From contig JBBELK010000984.1 in assembly GCA_037783545.1 (NCBI GenBank), forward strand, positions 62,001 through 126,000: DNA of 64,000 bases, written 5' to 3'. This DNA is from Henricia sp. BOLD:AAB3569 (taxonomy: Eukaryota > Echinodermata > Asteroidea > Spinulosida > Echinasteridae). Below are positions 20,980-34,154 of this stretch, piece by piece (position 1 is the first letter of the stretch; each line of letters begins with the position of its first letter). The notes beneath the pieces are model-generated. The model saw only the letters and a list, made by a program, of their open reading frames with translations. It ran no database searches and was not told the origin of the DNA. The position numbers and the translations under genes were made by a program.

Positions 20980-22038
20980 ATGGGTGTCTCCAACAGTACT
21001 GTTGAATCTTACATGGCTAGTCTTAACTCGACCATAGTGGAATTTTATTGTTCGCAATGCGTTTTTGCACCGTACCCAGTACGCCAAGTCTTGTCTGCCA
21101 TCGGTTTTATCGCCGCAGTCGTCGGGTTTTTCGGAAATCTCGCAGTCATAACCGCCATTGTATTGGTGAAGAAACTCCAAACTACAACCAATGTGTTCGT
21201 GTTCAGTCTTGCTGTTGCGGATACCCTGACGTGTATCGTTTTTTCCTTACAAGCCTGGCTGATTATCTCAAATGATGACATCGTTATCCCGTCTTGCTTG
21301 TGTAAGATTTGTGGGTTTTGCCTAGTGCTATGCGTCGGCTGTAGTATCAACAACCTTGTGTGTATCGCAGTCAACCGATTAGTTCGCATCACCACTTTGA
21401 CATTATACCACAAGCTTTACACCCCTTTCAAAGTCTCCTTAATGGTCAGCGTGTCATGGTGCGTGCCCCTAGCCGTAGCGAGTATCCCTCTCTTAACCGA
21501 TTACGCCGAATATTACTTCAACTCCTACTTCAGATGTTGCATTTGGACGTCTGGTGATTCGTACGAGTTGCTTGTTGCAATGGTCTCGTTTCCTCTCCAG
21601 TTTACTGTCTTATTTGCAAGCTACTTAAGGATCTACGTGTTTGTGATGAGGAAGACTAAAAAAACCATGCTGCGATTTGCATCTGGCTCGCAGACACTCA
21701 CAAGGCAACTTTGGCAGCGTCAGGTAGCCGTGACAAAGAACCTGTTCGTCGTGGTGTGTGTATTCGTGCTCTGTATGCTGCCATTCTTTGTAACAATCAC
21801 ACTATTCGCCTATGATGCAGAGAGTATCATTTTGTACGTAACTATAATCATCATGACTAACAGTTCACTCAATCCCATCATATACGGAACAAGACACCCA
21901 GATTTCAAGATGGCGTTTGCTCGCATCTTGTGCTACAAAAGGAGAATACGTCAACCTCGAACAGTAACGACCAAATCGAGACAAGATCGTGGAACTATTG
22001 AAACTATCGCTGCACGTGTATCACAGGACACCGTGTAA
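20980..22038 (+). CDS. class A GPCR, copy 3 (divergent member)
   Basis: A 352-residue frame from an ATG at 20980. The N-terminus carries two N-glycosylation sequons (NST at about residues 5 and 16) and two extra cysteines (CSQC) not seen in the other copies. TM2 reads SLAVADTL, TM3 ends AVNRLVRITT, TM6 has FVLCMLPFF and TM7 NSSLNPIIYG. ECL2 differs strongly from its paralogues (NSYFRCCIWTSGD). The Asp in TM2, Arg in TM3, Pro in TM5 and TM6 and NPxxY are kept, so it looks functional. Changes cluster in extracellular parts and TM2-TM3, consistent with a different ligand preference, which is inference. AATAAA lies at 22155. The C-terminal tail (QPRTVTTKS) is shared with the other copies. Confidence 0.9.
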   Translation: MGVSNSTVESYMASLNSTIVEFYCSQCVFAPYPVRQVLSAIGFIAAVVGFFGNLAVITAIVLVKKLQTTTNVFVFSLAVADTLTCIVFSLQAWLIISNDDIVIPSCLCKICGFCLVLCVGCSINNLVCIAVNRLVRITTLTLYHKLYTPFKVSLMVSVSWCVPLAVASIPLLTDYAEYYFNSYFRCCIWTSGDSYELLVAMVSFPLQFTVLFASYLRIYVFVMRKTKKTMLRFASGSQTLTRQLWQRQVAVTKNLFVVVCVFVLCMLPFFVTITLFAYDAESIILYVTIIIMTNSSLNPIIYGTRHPDFKMAFARILCYKRRIRQPRTVTTKSRQDRGTIETIAARVSQDTV

Positions 22039-22291
22039 AATACAGCGTCACATAACTTTAGAATAATGTTGATAAACTGCCTTGTAGAAATATCAGCTAC
22101 AGCATATAACACTTCAAAAAACCGTGAAAATTCCATTAATGTTTTTTGTGTGTGAATAAATGGTAAAAACGTTGTCTGCAGAAAACGTTTTTTAAACAAC
22201 CAGCTTCAGTTGGCAATTTCTATTGGTGTGGTATTTTGTTTCGTGGGATGCACTATAAATCATGTTGTTTGTAATCAATTGCATTGACGCT

Positions 22292-22489
22292 GCAGTAATC
22301 CTCATGGCTAACAGTTCACTCAATCCCATCATATACCGAACAAGACACCCAGATTTCAAGATGGCGTTTGGTCGCATATTGTGCTACAAACGGAGAATAC
22401 GTCAACCTCGAACAGTAACGACCAAATTGGGACAAGATCGTGCAACTATTAAAACTATCGCTGCACGTGTATCGCAGGACACCGTGTAA
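22292..22489 (+). pseudogene. GPCR C-terminal fragment (TM7 and tail)
   Basis: The frame AVILMANSSLNPIIYRTRHP through to the normal stop is nearly identical to the end of copies 2 and 4, and is followed by the same 3' flank and AATAAA (22643). It is preceded not by TM6 but by 3' flank of copy 3, so it arose by unequal joining of one receptor's 3' flank to another's TM7. It cannot encode a receptor. Confidence 0.9.
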
Positions 22490-22860
22490 AATATACAGTT
22501 AAAAGGCAGGATACATGATTGGTAAACTGTTAAAAACGGGAACAGCATCACATAACTTAGAAATAATGTTGATAAACTGCCTTGTAGAAATATCAGGTGC
22601 AGCAGAAAACCTGGAAAATCCATGAATGTTTTTTTGTGTATGAATAAATGGTAAAAACGTTGTCTGCAGAAACCTTTTTAAAAACAACCACCTTCAGTTG
22701 GCAATTTCTATTGGTGTGGTATTTTGTTTCATTGGATGCACTATAAATCATATTGTTTGTAAATCAACTACACCGAAGGTGCATGAATGAATGAAATTGT
22801 CATTTGTAAAGCGAAATTTCCAGTAAAAAACTGCATACCAGCTGTTTGCATACAGGCCAT

Positions 22861-24852
22861 TATTAATAGCTTTACGAAAGTTTCTATTTTTTTGCTTTTA
22901 TAAATAAGCTACACTATACGTCTAATAGCTGGCAAAGAAGCAAAATTGCTTTTGAAATCAATTGAGTATAGTTATCTATAATCTAAAAATACCACTTGGA
23001 TTTAAATATTATGTAACCGACATGTTACAAACATTGTTCTCTTACTCAGTTATTTTACTATGCACATTTAAAAGTTTTACATTGCAGAGAAGTTACATTG
23101 TACGTCTAAAAGCTGACAAAATTGCTTAAAACATAATTAGACAAAGTGCACTATTTCTATATACTATTTGGGTTTAAATTTATGTAACCGAAAATTAACA
23201 TTGTTTTCTTACACAATTGTATTTTACTGTGCACATTTAAAAGAGGTTTCACATTGCAAAGAAGTTACATTGTACGTCTAAAAGCTGACAAAATTGCTTT
23301 TAAAAAACAATTAGTATATCTATAATCTATATACTATTTCTCTATACTATTTGGATTTAAATATACGTAACCGAAAATGTACAAAACATTGTTTTCTTAC
23401 ACAATTGTATTTAACTGTGCACATTTAAACGCTTTACATTGCAAGGAATTAAATTGTACTTCTAAACGCTGACAAAATTGCTTTTGAAATACAGTGAAAC
23501 CTGCTATTAAGGCCACCTCTATATAGAGGCCACCTGTCTAAAACGGTCACATCTGTTCAATCACAAACATGAAGGTAGAACCTTGATATTAGGGCCCCTG
23601 TCTAACGCGGCCAGTGCACTTGGATTTTTGTGTGTACAATCCTATGGCAGTTGAACCTGGATAATCTAGCCACACAGTAAAAAGCTACTGGGAAATGTTA
23701 TGAAGAACTTTTAAAAGTTATGAGAACACTAAACAAAAGTCAACGTTTTAATGACGAACCCTTTGTTGCACCTCACTTTTATCTGTTTTTTCATCTATAG
23801 ACATGCATTTTCGTGTGTTTTATGGTGTTTGTATATCTATGCATGTGCACGCTACACCTCTATATAAAGGCAACCTGCTTATCCTGGCCGTTTGTTGATC
23901 CCTTGGGTGGCCCCTATATACAAGTTTCACGGTAGATTGATTATTATCTATATACTATATGTACTTATTTTAATATAATTATGGCAGCAAACAAACCAGT
24001 CCTTTTTCATTGTTACGTCATATTGAGCATGCGCACTTTAGCTCCAACATGACGTCACAATGAAAAAGGACCGGCTTGTTTGCTGCCATCACCACGCGTT
24101 TCAAAAGTCTAGACTGCCGAAGTGAATACGTCATCTTTGGTTGGTTGCCTAGGCAATTGGCTCTAAACTAAACAAATCACTCAACCGTGTCCCAGTGCTT
24201 TTCCAATGGTACTTTGCTGACGGCCATGATAGTTTAGAGCCAATTGACATGGGACACGTCACACTTCGGCTGTCTATTGAGCACACGCCATTGTTAGTTG
24301 CTCATAGTGACCCAGGCATTGTGCTCCGTGTGGAATCAGCTTTCTTCGCTTGTCATTCGTATTTGCGTAACCTCACGTAATATACCCAGCACGATATGTG
24401 GCAAAGGGACTCCCTTCTAACGCCCCTGTACCTCAACACACTCTTCACTTTTGTTAACGCACGACACCCACGCTAAAAACTGAAAGGAATTCCTTAAAAA
24501 TTCATTGGATGTTTGAGACACAATGGAGGAACAATGGTAGGGGTAGGGTGGATACCCTCTGCCACATATCGTGCTGCATATGTCACGTAATACTTTGCTG
24601 AAGAGCACAAACAAGCACCATTCGTGAAAAATAATGGAGCGCCTAGAACAATAGGCTATAGGTTAGTTGGCTGTTCAGTCGGATTTTTTTAAGTCGGATT
24701 TTTAAACTTTTCTTTTTATTCTTCTCTCCTAAGTCCCATAGACAAAGCACATACATTTTGTGTTTGTACTGGGTGGTCCCAAGCGACGGTACACACACTC
24801 ATGCTGGGGAAGGAGTTTCTATAGTTTTTACCGGATTGGTCTATAGATTTAT
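22861..24852. repeat. macrosatellite unit 1 (1992 bp)
   Basis: Counted from the phrase TATTAATAGCTTTACG. In order it contains AT-rich monomers to 23489, the pogo-like MITE 23490-23934, the GGCAGCA foldback 23983-24087, the TAGACTGCCGAAGTG element 24110-24276, and an inverted repeat built on CAGCACGATATGTGGCA (about 24372-24595). It shares with unit 5 a deletion that places GGCAGCA directly after TAATATAATTAT. Short frames on either strand are by-products. Confidence 0.85.
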
Positions 24853-26941
24853 TATTAATAGCTTTACGGAGATTTGTATTGTTTTGCTTTTGTAAATAAG
24901 CTACATTGTTCGTCTAATAGCCGGCGACAAGGCAAAATTGCTTTTCAAATCAATTGAGTATGCTTATCTATAATCTAAAAATACCACTTGGATTTAAATA
25001 TAAATGTAACCGACATGTAACAAACGTTGTTTTCTTACTCAGTTATTTTACTGTGCACATTTAAAAGTTTTACATTGCAAAGAAGTTACATTGTACGTCT
25101 AAAAGCTGACAAAATTGCTTGAAAAAAAATTAGTACACTATTTTTATATACTATTTGGATTTAAATATATGTAACCGAAATTGTACAAACATTGTTTTCT
25201 TACACAATTGTATTTTACTGTGCACGTTTAAAAGAAGTTTTACATTGCAAAGAAGTTACATTGTACATGTACGTCTAAAAGCTGACAAAATTGCTTGAAA
25301 ACAAATTAGTACACCATTTTTATTTACTATTTGGATTTAAATATATGTAACCGAAAATGTACAAACATTGTTTTCTTACGCATTTGTATTTTACTGTGCA
25401 CATTTAAACGCTTTACATTGCAAAAAATTAAATTTTACGTCTGAAAGCTGACAGAATTGCTTTTGAAATACAGTGAAACCTGCTACTAAGGCCACCTCTA
25501 TATAGAGGCCACCTGTCTAAAACGGTCACATCTGTTCAGTCACAAACATGAAGGTAGAACCTTGATATTAGGGCCCCTGTCTAACGCGGCCAGTGGCCAG
25601 AGCACTAGGATTTTTGTGTGTACAATCCTATATGGCAGTTGAACCTAGATAATCTAGCCACACAGTAAAAAGCTACTGGTAAATGTTATGAAGAACTTTG
25701 AAAAGTTATGAGAACACTAAACAAATGTCAACGTTTTAATGACGAACCCTTTGTTGCACCTCACTTTTATCTGTTTTTTCATCTATAGACATGCATTTTC
25801 GTGTGTTTTATGGTGTTTGTATATCTACGCATGTGCACGCTACACCTCTATATAAAGGCAACCTGCTTATCCTGGCCGTTTGTCGATCCCTTGGGTGGCC
25901 CATATATACAAGTTTCACGGTAGATTGATTATTATCTATATACTATACGTACTTATTTTAGTATAATTATGTAACCGAAAATGTAAAAAAAACACTGTTT
26001 TCCCACTCAGCTGTATATATTACTATGCACACTGAAAAGTTTTACCTTGCAGAGACTTTTAAGACGCTTGGTGGCAGCAAACAAATCAGTCCTTTTTCAT
26101 TGTTACGTCATATTGAGCATGCGCATTTTAGCTCAAACATGACGTCACAATGAAAAAGGACCGGCTTGTTTGTTGCCATCACCACGCGTTTCAAAAGTCT
26201 AGACTGCCGAAGTGAATACGTCATCTTTAGTTGGTTGCCTAGGCAATTGGCTCTAAACTAAAAATCACTCAACCGTGTCCCAGTGCTTTTCCAATGGTAC
26301 TTTGCTGACAGCCATGATAGTTTAGAGCCAATTGACATGGCACAGTCACACTTCGGCTGTCTATTGAGCACACGCCATTGTTAGTTGCTCATAGTGACCC
26401 AGGCATTGTGCTCCGTGTGGAATCAGCTTTCTTCGCTTGTCATTCGTATTTGCGTAACCTCACGTAATATACCCAGCACGATATGTGGCAAAGGGACTCC
26501 CTCCTAACGCCCCTGTACCTCAACACACTCTCTTTACTTTTGTTAACGCATGACACCCACGCTAAAAACTGAAAGGAATTCCTTAAAAATTCATTGGATG
26601 TTTGAGACACAATGGAGGAACAATGGTAGGGGTAGGGTGGATACCCTCTGCCACATATCGTGCTGCATATGTCACGTAATACTTTGCTGAAGAGCACAAA
26701 CAAGCACCATTCGTGAAAAATAATGGAGCGCCTAGAACAATAGGCTATAGGTTAGTTGGCGGTTCAGTCGGATTTTTTTAAGTCGGATTTTTAAACTTTT
26801 CTTTTTATTCTTCTCTCCTAAGTCCCATAGACAAAGCACATACATTTTGTGTTTGTACTGGGTGGTCCCAAGCGATGGTACACACACTCATGCTGGGGAA
26901 GGAGTTTCTATAGTTTTTACCGGATTGGTCTATAGATTTAT
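24853..26941. repeat. macrosatellite unit 2 (2089 bp)
   Basis: Same order as unit 1, with the pogo-like MITE at 25469-25922 and the foldback at 26073-26177. It keeps the stretch of about 100 bp between MITE and foldback that units 1 and 5 lack. The monomer variant AAATATAAATGTAACCGAC is shared with unit 4. Confidence 0.85.
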
Positions 26942-29119
26942 TATTAATAGCTTTACGGAGATTTGTATTGTTTTGCTTTTGTAAATAAGCTACATTGTTC
27001 GTCTTATAGCCGGCGACAAGGCAAAATTGCTTTTCAAATTAATTGAGTATGTTTATCTATAATCTAAAAATACCAATTGGATTTAAATATTATGTAACCG
27101 ACATGTAACAAAAATTGCTTTTAAAATCAATTGAGTATATCTATAATCTAAGAATACCACTTGGATTTAAAATATGTAGACCTAACTGACATGTAACATA
27201 CATTGTTCTCTTACTCAGTTATTTTACTGTGCACATTTAAAAGTTTTACATTGCAAAGAAGTTACATTGTACGTCTAAAAGCTGACAAAATTGCTTGAAA
27301 ACAAATTAGTACACTATTTTTATATACTATTTGGATTTAAATATATGTAACCGAAAATGTACAAACATTGTTTTCTTACAAAATTGTATTTTACTGTGCA
27401 CATTGAAAAGAAGTTTTACATTGCAAAGAAGTTACATTGTACATGTACGTCTAAAAGCTGACAAAATTGCTTGAAAAAAAAATTGTACACTATTTCTATT
27501 TACTATTTGGATTTAAATATATGTAACCGAAAATGTACAAACATTGTTTTCTTACGCAATTGTATTTTACTGTGCACATTTAAACGCTTTACATTGCAAA
27601 CAATTAAATTGTACGTCTGAAAGCTGACAGAATTGTATTTGAAATACAGTGAAACCTGCTACTAAGGCCACCTCTATATAGAGGCCACCTGTCTAAAACG
27701 GTCACATCTGTTCAGTCACAAACATGAAGGTAGAACCTTGATATTAGGGCCCCTGTCTAACGCGGCCAGTGGCCAGAGCACTAGGATTTTTGTGTGTACA
27801 ATCCTATGGCAGTTGAACCTGGATAATCTAGCCACACAGTAAAAAGCTACTGGGAAATGTTATGAAGAACTTTGAAAAGTTATGAGAACACTAAACAAAT
27901 GTCAACGTTTTAATGACGAACCCTTTGTTGCACCTCACTTTTATCTGTTTTTCATCTATAGACATGCATTTTCGTGTGTTTTATGGTGTTTGTATATCTA
28001 TGCATGTGCACGCTACACCTCTATATAAAGGCAACCTGCTTATCCTGGCCGTTTGTCGATCCCTTGGGTGGCCCCTATATACAAGTTTCACGGTAGATTG
28101 ATTATTATCTATATACTATACGTACTTATTTTAATATAATTATGTAACCGAAAATGTAAAAAAAACACTGTTTTCCCACTCAGCTGTATATATTACTATG
28201 CACACTGAAAAGTTTTACCTTGCAGAGACTTTTAAGACGCTTGGTGGCAGCAAACAAACCAGTCCTTTTTCATTGTTACGTCATATTGAGCATGCGCATT
28301 TTAGCTCAAACATGACGTCACAATGAAAAAGGACCAGGTTGTTTGTTGCCATCACCACGCGTTTCAAAAGTCTAGACTGCCGAAGTGAATACGTCATCTT
28401 TGGTTGGTTGCCTAGGCAATTGGCTCTAAACTAAAAATCACTCAACCGTGTCCCAGTGCTTTTCCAATGGTACTTTGCTGACAGCCATGATAGTTTAGAG
28501 CCAATTGACATGGCACACGTCACACTTCGGCTGTCTATTGAGCACACGCCATTGTTAGTTGCTCATAGTGACTCAGGCATTGTGCTCGATCCGTGTGGAA
28601 TCAGCTTTCTTCGCTTGTCATTCGTATTTGCGTAACCTCACGTAATATACCCAGCACGATATGTGGCAAAGGGACTCCCTCCTAACGCCCCTGTACCTCA
28701 ACACACTCTCTTTACTTTTGTTAACGCACGACACCCACGCTAAAAACTGAAAGGAATTCCTTAAAAATTCATTGGATGTTTGAGACACAATGGAGGAACA
28801 ATGGTAGGGGTAGGGTGGATACCCTCTGCCACATATCGTGCTGCATATGTCACGTAATACTTTGCTGAAGAGCACAAACAAGCACCATTCGTGAAAAATA
28901 ATGGAGCGCCTAGAACAATAGGCTATAGGTTAGTTGGCGGTTCAGTCGGATTTTTTTAAGTCGGATTTTTAAACTTTTCTTTTTATTCTTCTCTCCTAAG
29001 TCCCATAGACAAAGCACATACATTTTGTGTTTGTACTGGGTGGTCCCAAGCGATGGTACACACACTCATGCTGGGGAAGGAGTTTCTATAGTTTTTACCG
29101 GATTGGTCTATAGATTTAT
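26942..29119. repeat. macrosatellite unit 3 (2178 bp)
   Basis: The longest unit. The pogo-like MITE is at 27645-28095 and the foldback at 28246-28350. Its first monomers carry the AAAATTGCTTTTAAAATC variant also seen in unit 5 and in the 6.8 kb and 57.6 kb modules. Confidence 0.85.
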
Positions 29120-31187
29120 TATTAATAGCTTTACGGAGATTTGTATTGTTTTGCTTTTGTAAATAAGCTACATTGTTCGTCTTATAGCCGGCGACAAGGC
29201 AAAATTGCTTTTCAAATTAATTGAGTATGCTTATCTATAATCTAAAAATACCACTTGGATTTAAATATAAATGTAACCGACATGTATTAAACGTTGTTTT
29301 CTTACTCAGTTATTTTACTGTGCACATTTAAAAGTTTTACATTGCAAAGAAGTTACATTGTACGTCTAAAAGCTGACAAAATTGCTTGAAAAAAAATGAG
29401 TACACTATTTTTATATACTATTTGGATTTAAATATATGTAACCGAAATTGTACAAACATTGTTTTCTTACACAATTGTATTTTACTGTGCACGTTTAAAA
29501 GAAGTTTTACATTGCAAAGAAGTTACATTGTACATGTACGTCTAAAAGCTGACAAAATTGCTTGAAAAAAAATTAGTACACCATTTCTATTTACTATTTG
29601 GATTTAAATATATGTAACCTAAAATGTACAAACATTGTTTTCTTACGCAATTGTATTTTACTGTGCACATTTAAACGCTTTACATTGCAAAAAATTAAAT
29701 TGTACGTCTGAAAGCTGACAGAATTGCTTTTGAAATACAGTGAAACCTGCTACTAAGGCCACCTCTATATAGAGGCCACCTGTCTAAAACGGTCACATCT
29801 GTTCAGTCACAAACATGAAGGTAGAACCTTGATATTAGGGCCCCTGTCTAACGCGGCCAGTGGCCAGAGCACTAGGATTTTTGTGTGTACAATCCTATAT
29901 GGCAGTTGAACCTAGATAATCTAGCCACACAGTAAAAAGCTACTGGTAAATGTTATGAAGAACTTTTAAAAGTTATGAGAACACTAAACAAATGTCAACG
30001 TTTTAATGACGAACCCTTTGTTGCACCTCACTTTTATCTGTTTTTTCATCTATAGACATGCATTTTCGTGTGTTTTATGGTGTTTGTATATCTACGCATG
30101 TGCACGCTACACCTCCATATAAAGGCAACCTGCTTATCCTTGGGTGGCCCATATATACAAGTTTCACGGTAGATTGATTATTATCTATATACTATACGTA
30201 CTTATTTTAGTATAATTATGTAACCGAAAATGTAAAAAAAACACTATTTTCCCACTCAGCTGTATATATTACTATGCACACTGAAAAGTTTTACCTTGCA
30301 GAGACTTTTAAGACGCTTGGTGGCAGCAAACAAACCAGTCCTTTTTCATTGTTACGTCATATTGAGCATGCGCATTTTAGCTCAAACATGACGTCACAAT
30401 GAAAAAGGACCGGCTTGTTTGTTGCCATCACCACGCGTTTCAAAAGTCTAGACTGCCGAAGTGAATACGTCATCTTTGGTTGGTTGCCTAGGCAATTGGC
30501 TCTAAACTAAAAATCACTCAACCGTGTCCCAGTGCTTTTCCAATGGTACTTTGCTGACAGCCATGATAGTTTAGAGCCAATTGACATGCCACACGTCACA
30601 CTTCGGCTGTCTATTGAGCACACGCCATTGTTAGTTGCTCATAGTGACCCAGGCATTGTGCTCCGTGTGGAATCAGCTTTCTTCGCTTGTCATTCGTATT
30701 TGCGTAACCTCACGTAATATACCCAGCACGATATGTGGCAAAGGGACTCCCTCCTAACGCCCCTGTACCTCAACACACTCTTCACTTTTGTTAACGCACG
30801 ACACCCACGCTAAAAACTGAAAGGAATTCCTTAAAAATTCATTGGATGTTTGAGACACAATGGAGGAACAATGGTAGGGGTAGGGTGGATACCCTCTGCC
30901 ACATATCGTGCTGCATATGTCACGTAATACTTTGCTGAAAAGCACAAACACGCACCATTCGTGTAAAATAATGCGCCTAGAACAATAGGCTATAGGTTAG
31001 TTGGCGGTTCAGTCGGATTTTTTTAATCGGATTTTTAAACTTTTCTTTTTATTCTTCTCTCCTAAGTCCCATAGACAAAGCACATACATTTTGTGTTTGT
31101 ACTGGGTGGTCCCAAGCGATGGTATACACACACTCATGCTGGGGAAGGAGTTTGTATAGTTTTTACCGGATTGGTCTTTATATTTAT
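29120..31187. repeat. macrosatellite unit 4 (2068 bp)
   Basis: The pogo-like MITE is at 29736-30171, with an internal gap removing CCTGGCCGTTTGTCGAT-type sequence. The foldback is at 30322-30426. It is closest to unit 2 in the monomer and MITE variants. Confidence 0.85.
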
Positions 31188-33068
31188 TATTAATAGCTTT
31201 ACGGAGATTTGTATTGTTTTGCTTTTGTAAATAAGCTACATTGTTCGTCTAATAGCCGGCGACATGGCAAAATTGCTTTTCAAATTATTTAATTGAGTAT
31301 GCTTATCTATAATCTAAAAATACCACTTGGATTTAAATATTATGTAACCGACATGTAACAAAAATTGCTTTTAAAATCAATTGAGTATATCTATAATCTA
31401 AGAATACCACTTGGATTTAAAATATGTAGACCTAACCGACATGTAACAAACATTGTTCTCTTACTCAGTTATTTTACTGTGCACATTTAAAAGTTTTACA
31501 TTGCAAAGAAGTTACATTGTACGTCTAAAAGCTGACAAAATTGCTTGAAAAAAAAATTAGTACACTATTTCTATTTACTGTTTGTATTTAAATATATGTA
31601 ACCGAAAATGTACAAACATTGTTTTCTTACGCAATTGTATTTTACTGTGCACATTTAAACGCTTTACATTGCAAAAAATTAAATTGTACGTCTGAAAGCT
31701 GACAGAATTGCTTTTGAAATACAGTGAAACCTGCTACTAAGGCCACCTCTATATAGAGGCCACCTGTCTAAAACGGTCAAATCTGTTCAGTCACAAACAT
31801 GAAGGTAGAACCTTGATATTAGGGCCCCTGTCTAACGCGGCCAGTGCACTAGGATTTTTGTGTGTACAATCCTATGGCAGTTGAAATCTAGCCACACAGT
31901 AAAAAGCTACTGGGAAATGTTATGAAGAACTTTTAAAAGTTATGAGAACACTAAACAAATGTCAACGTTTTAATGACGAACCCTTTGTTGCACCTCACTT
32001 TTATCTGTTTTTTCATCTATAGACATGCATTTTCGTGTGTTTTATGGTGTTTGTATATCTATGCATGTGCACGTTACACCTCTATATAAAGGCAACCTGC
32101 TTATCCTGGCCGTTTGTCGATCCCTTGGGTGGCCACTATATACAAGTTTCACGGTAGATTGATTATTATCTATATACTATATGTACTTATTTTAATATAA
32201 TTATGGCAGCAAACAAACCAGTCCTTTTTCATTGTACGTCATATTGAGCATGCGCACTTTAGCTCCAACATGACGTCACAATGAAAAAGGACCGGCTTGT
32301 TTGCTGCCATCACCACGCGTTTCAAAAGTCTAGACTGCCGAAGTGAATACGTCATCTTTGGTTGGTTGCCTAGGCAATTGGCTCTAAACTAAACAAATCA
32401 CTCAACCGTGTCCCAGTGCTTTTCCAATGGTACTTTGCTGACGGCCATGATAGTTTAGAGCCAATTGACATGGGACACGTCACACGTCGGCTGTCTATTG
32501 AGCACACGCCATTGTTAGTTGCTCATAGTGACCCAGGCATTGTGCTCCGTGTGGAATCAGCTTTCTTCGCTTGTCATTCGTATTTGCGTAACCTCACGTA
32601 ATATACCCAGCACGATATGTGGCAAAGGGATTCTCTCCTAACGCCCCTGTACCTCAACACACTCTTCACTTTTGTTAACGCACGACACCCACCCTAAAAA
32701 CTGAAAGGAATTGCTTAAAAATTCATTGGATGTTTAAGACACAATGGGGAGTACAATGGTAGGGGAGGGGCGATACCCTCTGCCACATATCGTGCTGCAT
32801 ATGTCACGTAATACTTTGCCGAAAAGCACAAACACGCACCATTCGTGTAAAATAATGGGCGTCTGGAACAATAGGCTATAGGATAGTTGGCGGTTCAGTC
32901 GGATTTTTTTTAATCGGATTTTTAAACTTTTCTTTTTATTCTTCTCTCCTCAGTCCCATAGACAAAACACATACATTTTGTGTTTGTACTAGGTGGCCCC
33001 AAGCTATGGTAGACACACTCATTGGGAAGGAGTTCATATATAGTTACCGGATTGGTCTATAGATTCAT
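31188..33068. repeat. macrosatellite unit 5 (1881 bp)
   Basis: The shortest unit. The pogo-like MITE is at 31720-32156 and the foldback at 32205-32308. It starts like unit 3 but ends like unit 1, including the shared deletion before the foldback and the CCAGTGCACT gap inside the MITE. Confidence 0.85.
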
Positions 33069-33523
33069 TATTAATAGCTTTACGAAGGTTTCTATTGCTT
33101 TGCTTTTATAAATAAGCTACACTATACGTCTAATAGCTGGCAAAGAAGCAAACTTGCTTTTGAAATCAATCGAGTATAGTTATCTATAATCTAAAAATAC
33201 CACTTGGATTTAAATATTATGTAACCGACATGTAACAAACATTGTTCTCTTACTCAGTTATTTTACTATAAACATCTAACAGTTTTACATTGCAAAGAAG
33301 TTACATTGCAAAGAAGTTACATTGTACGTCTAAAAGCTGACAAAATTGCTTTTAAAAAAAATAGTACTTTATTTCTATATACTATTTGGATTTAAATATA
33401 TGTAACCGAAATTGCACAAACATTGTTTTCTTACACAATTGTATTTAACTGTGCACATTTAAACGCTTTACATTGCAAGGAATTAAATTGTACGTCTAAA
33501 AGCTTACAGAATTGCTTTTGAAA
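33069..33523. repeat. AT-rich monomers after the macrosatellite
   Basis: Two to three monomers, with a local duplication of TACATTGCAAAGAAGTTACA near 33286-33320. This is the edge where the array passes into the module that also surrounds LINE R1. Confidence 0.6.
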
Positions 33524-34001
33524 TACAGTGAAACCTGCTATTAAGGCCACCTCTATAAAGAAGCCACCTGCATAAAGTCGCCACATCTGTTTCGTCCCAA
33601 ATCAGTTTGTACACAAACATATGGAGGTAGAACCTTGATATTAGGGCCCCTGTCTAACGCGCCCAGTGGCCAGGGAACTAAGATTTCTGTGTGTACAATC
33701 TTATTGCAATCAAACCTGGATAATCTAGCCACACACAGTAAATTGACTCAAAAAACCAAGCTGGAAATTTGATGAGGAGCTTTAAAAGTTATGAAAATAC
33801 TGAACAGAATGTCTACTTTTTAACGACGAATCCTCTGTTGCACTTCACCTTGAACTGTTTTCATTTATAGACATGCATTGTCGTGTTTATGATGGTTGTA
33901 TATCTATGCATGTGCACGCTACACCTCTATATAAAGGCAACCTGCTTGTTCTGGCCATTTGTCGATCCCTTGGGTGGCCCCTATATACAAGTTTCACGGT
34001 A
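33524..34001 (+). mobile_element. pogo/Tigger-like MITE, complete
   Basis: Complete copy with TA-CAGTGAAACC at the left and GTTTCACGG-TA at the right. The flanks are the same as in the other composites. Confidence 0.65.
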
Positions 34002-34154
34002 GATTGATTATTATCTATAATCTATATACTATGTGTACTTATTTTAATATAATTATGTAACCGAAAATGTAACAAACATCGTTTTCCCATTTAGTTGTAT
34101 TTTACTATGCACATTTAAACGTTTTACATTGGAGAGACCTTTAAGACGCTTGGT

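Noticed and set aside
24417..30951. Minus-strand frame MFVLFSKVLRDICST repeated once per macrosatellite unit
   Set aside because: It overlaps the CACGATATGTGGCA inverted repeat, has variable length and no domain, and its conservation follows from array homogenisation.
22861..33068. CRISPR-like or bacterial satellite array
   Set aside because: Units are about 2 kb and made of eukaryotic transposon pieces. There is no short direct repeat with unique spacers and no cas gene.
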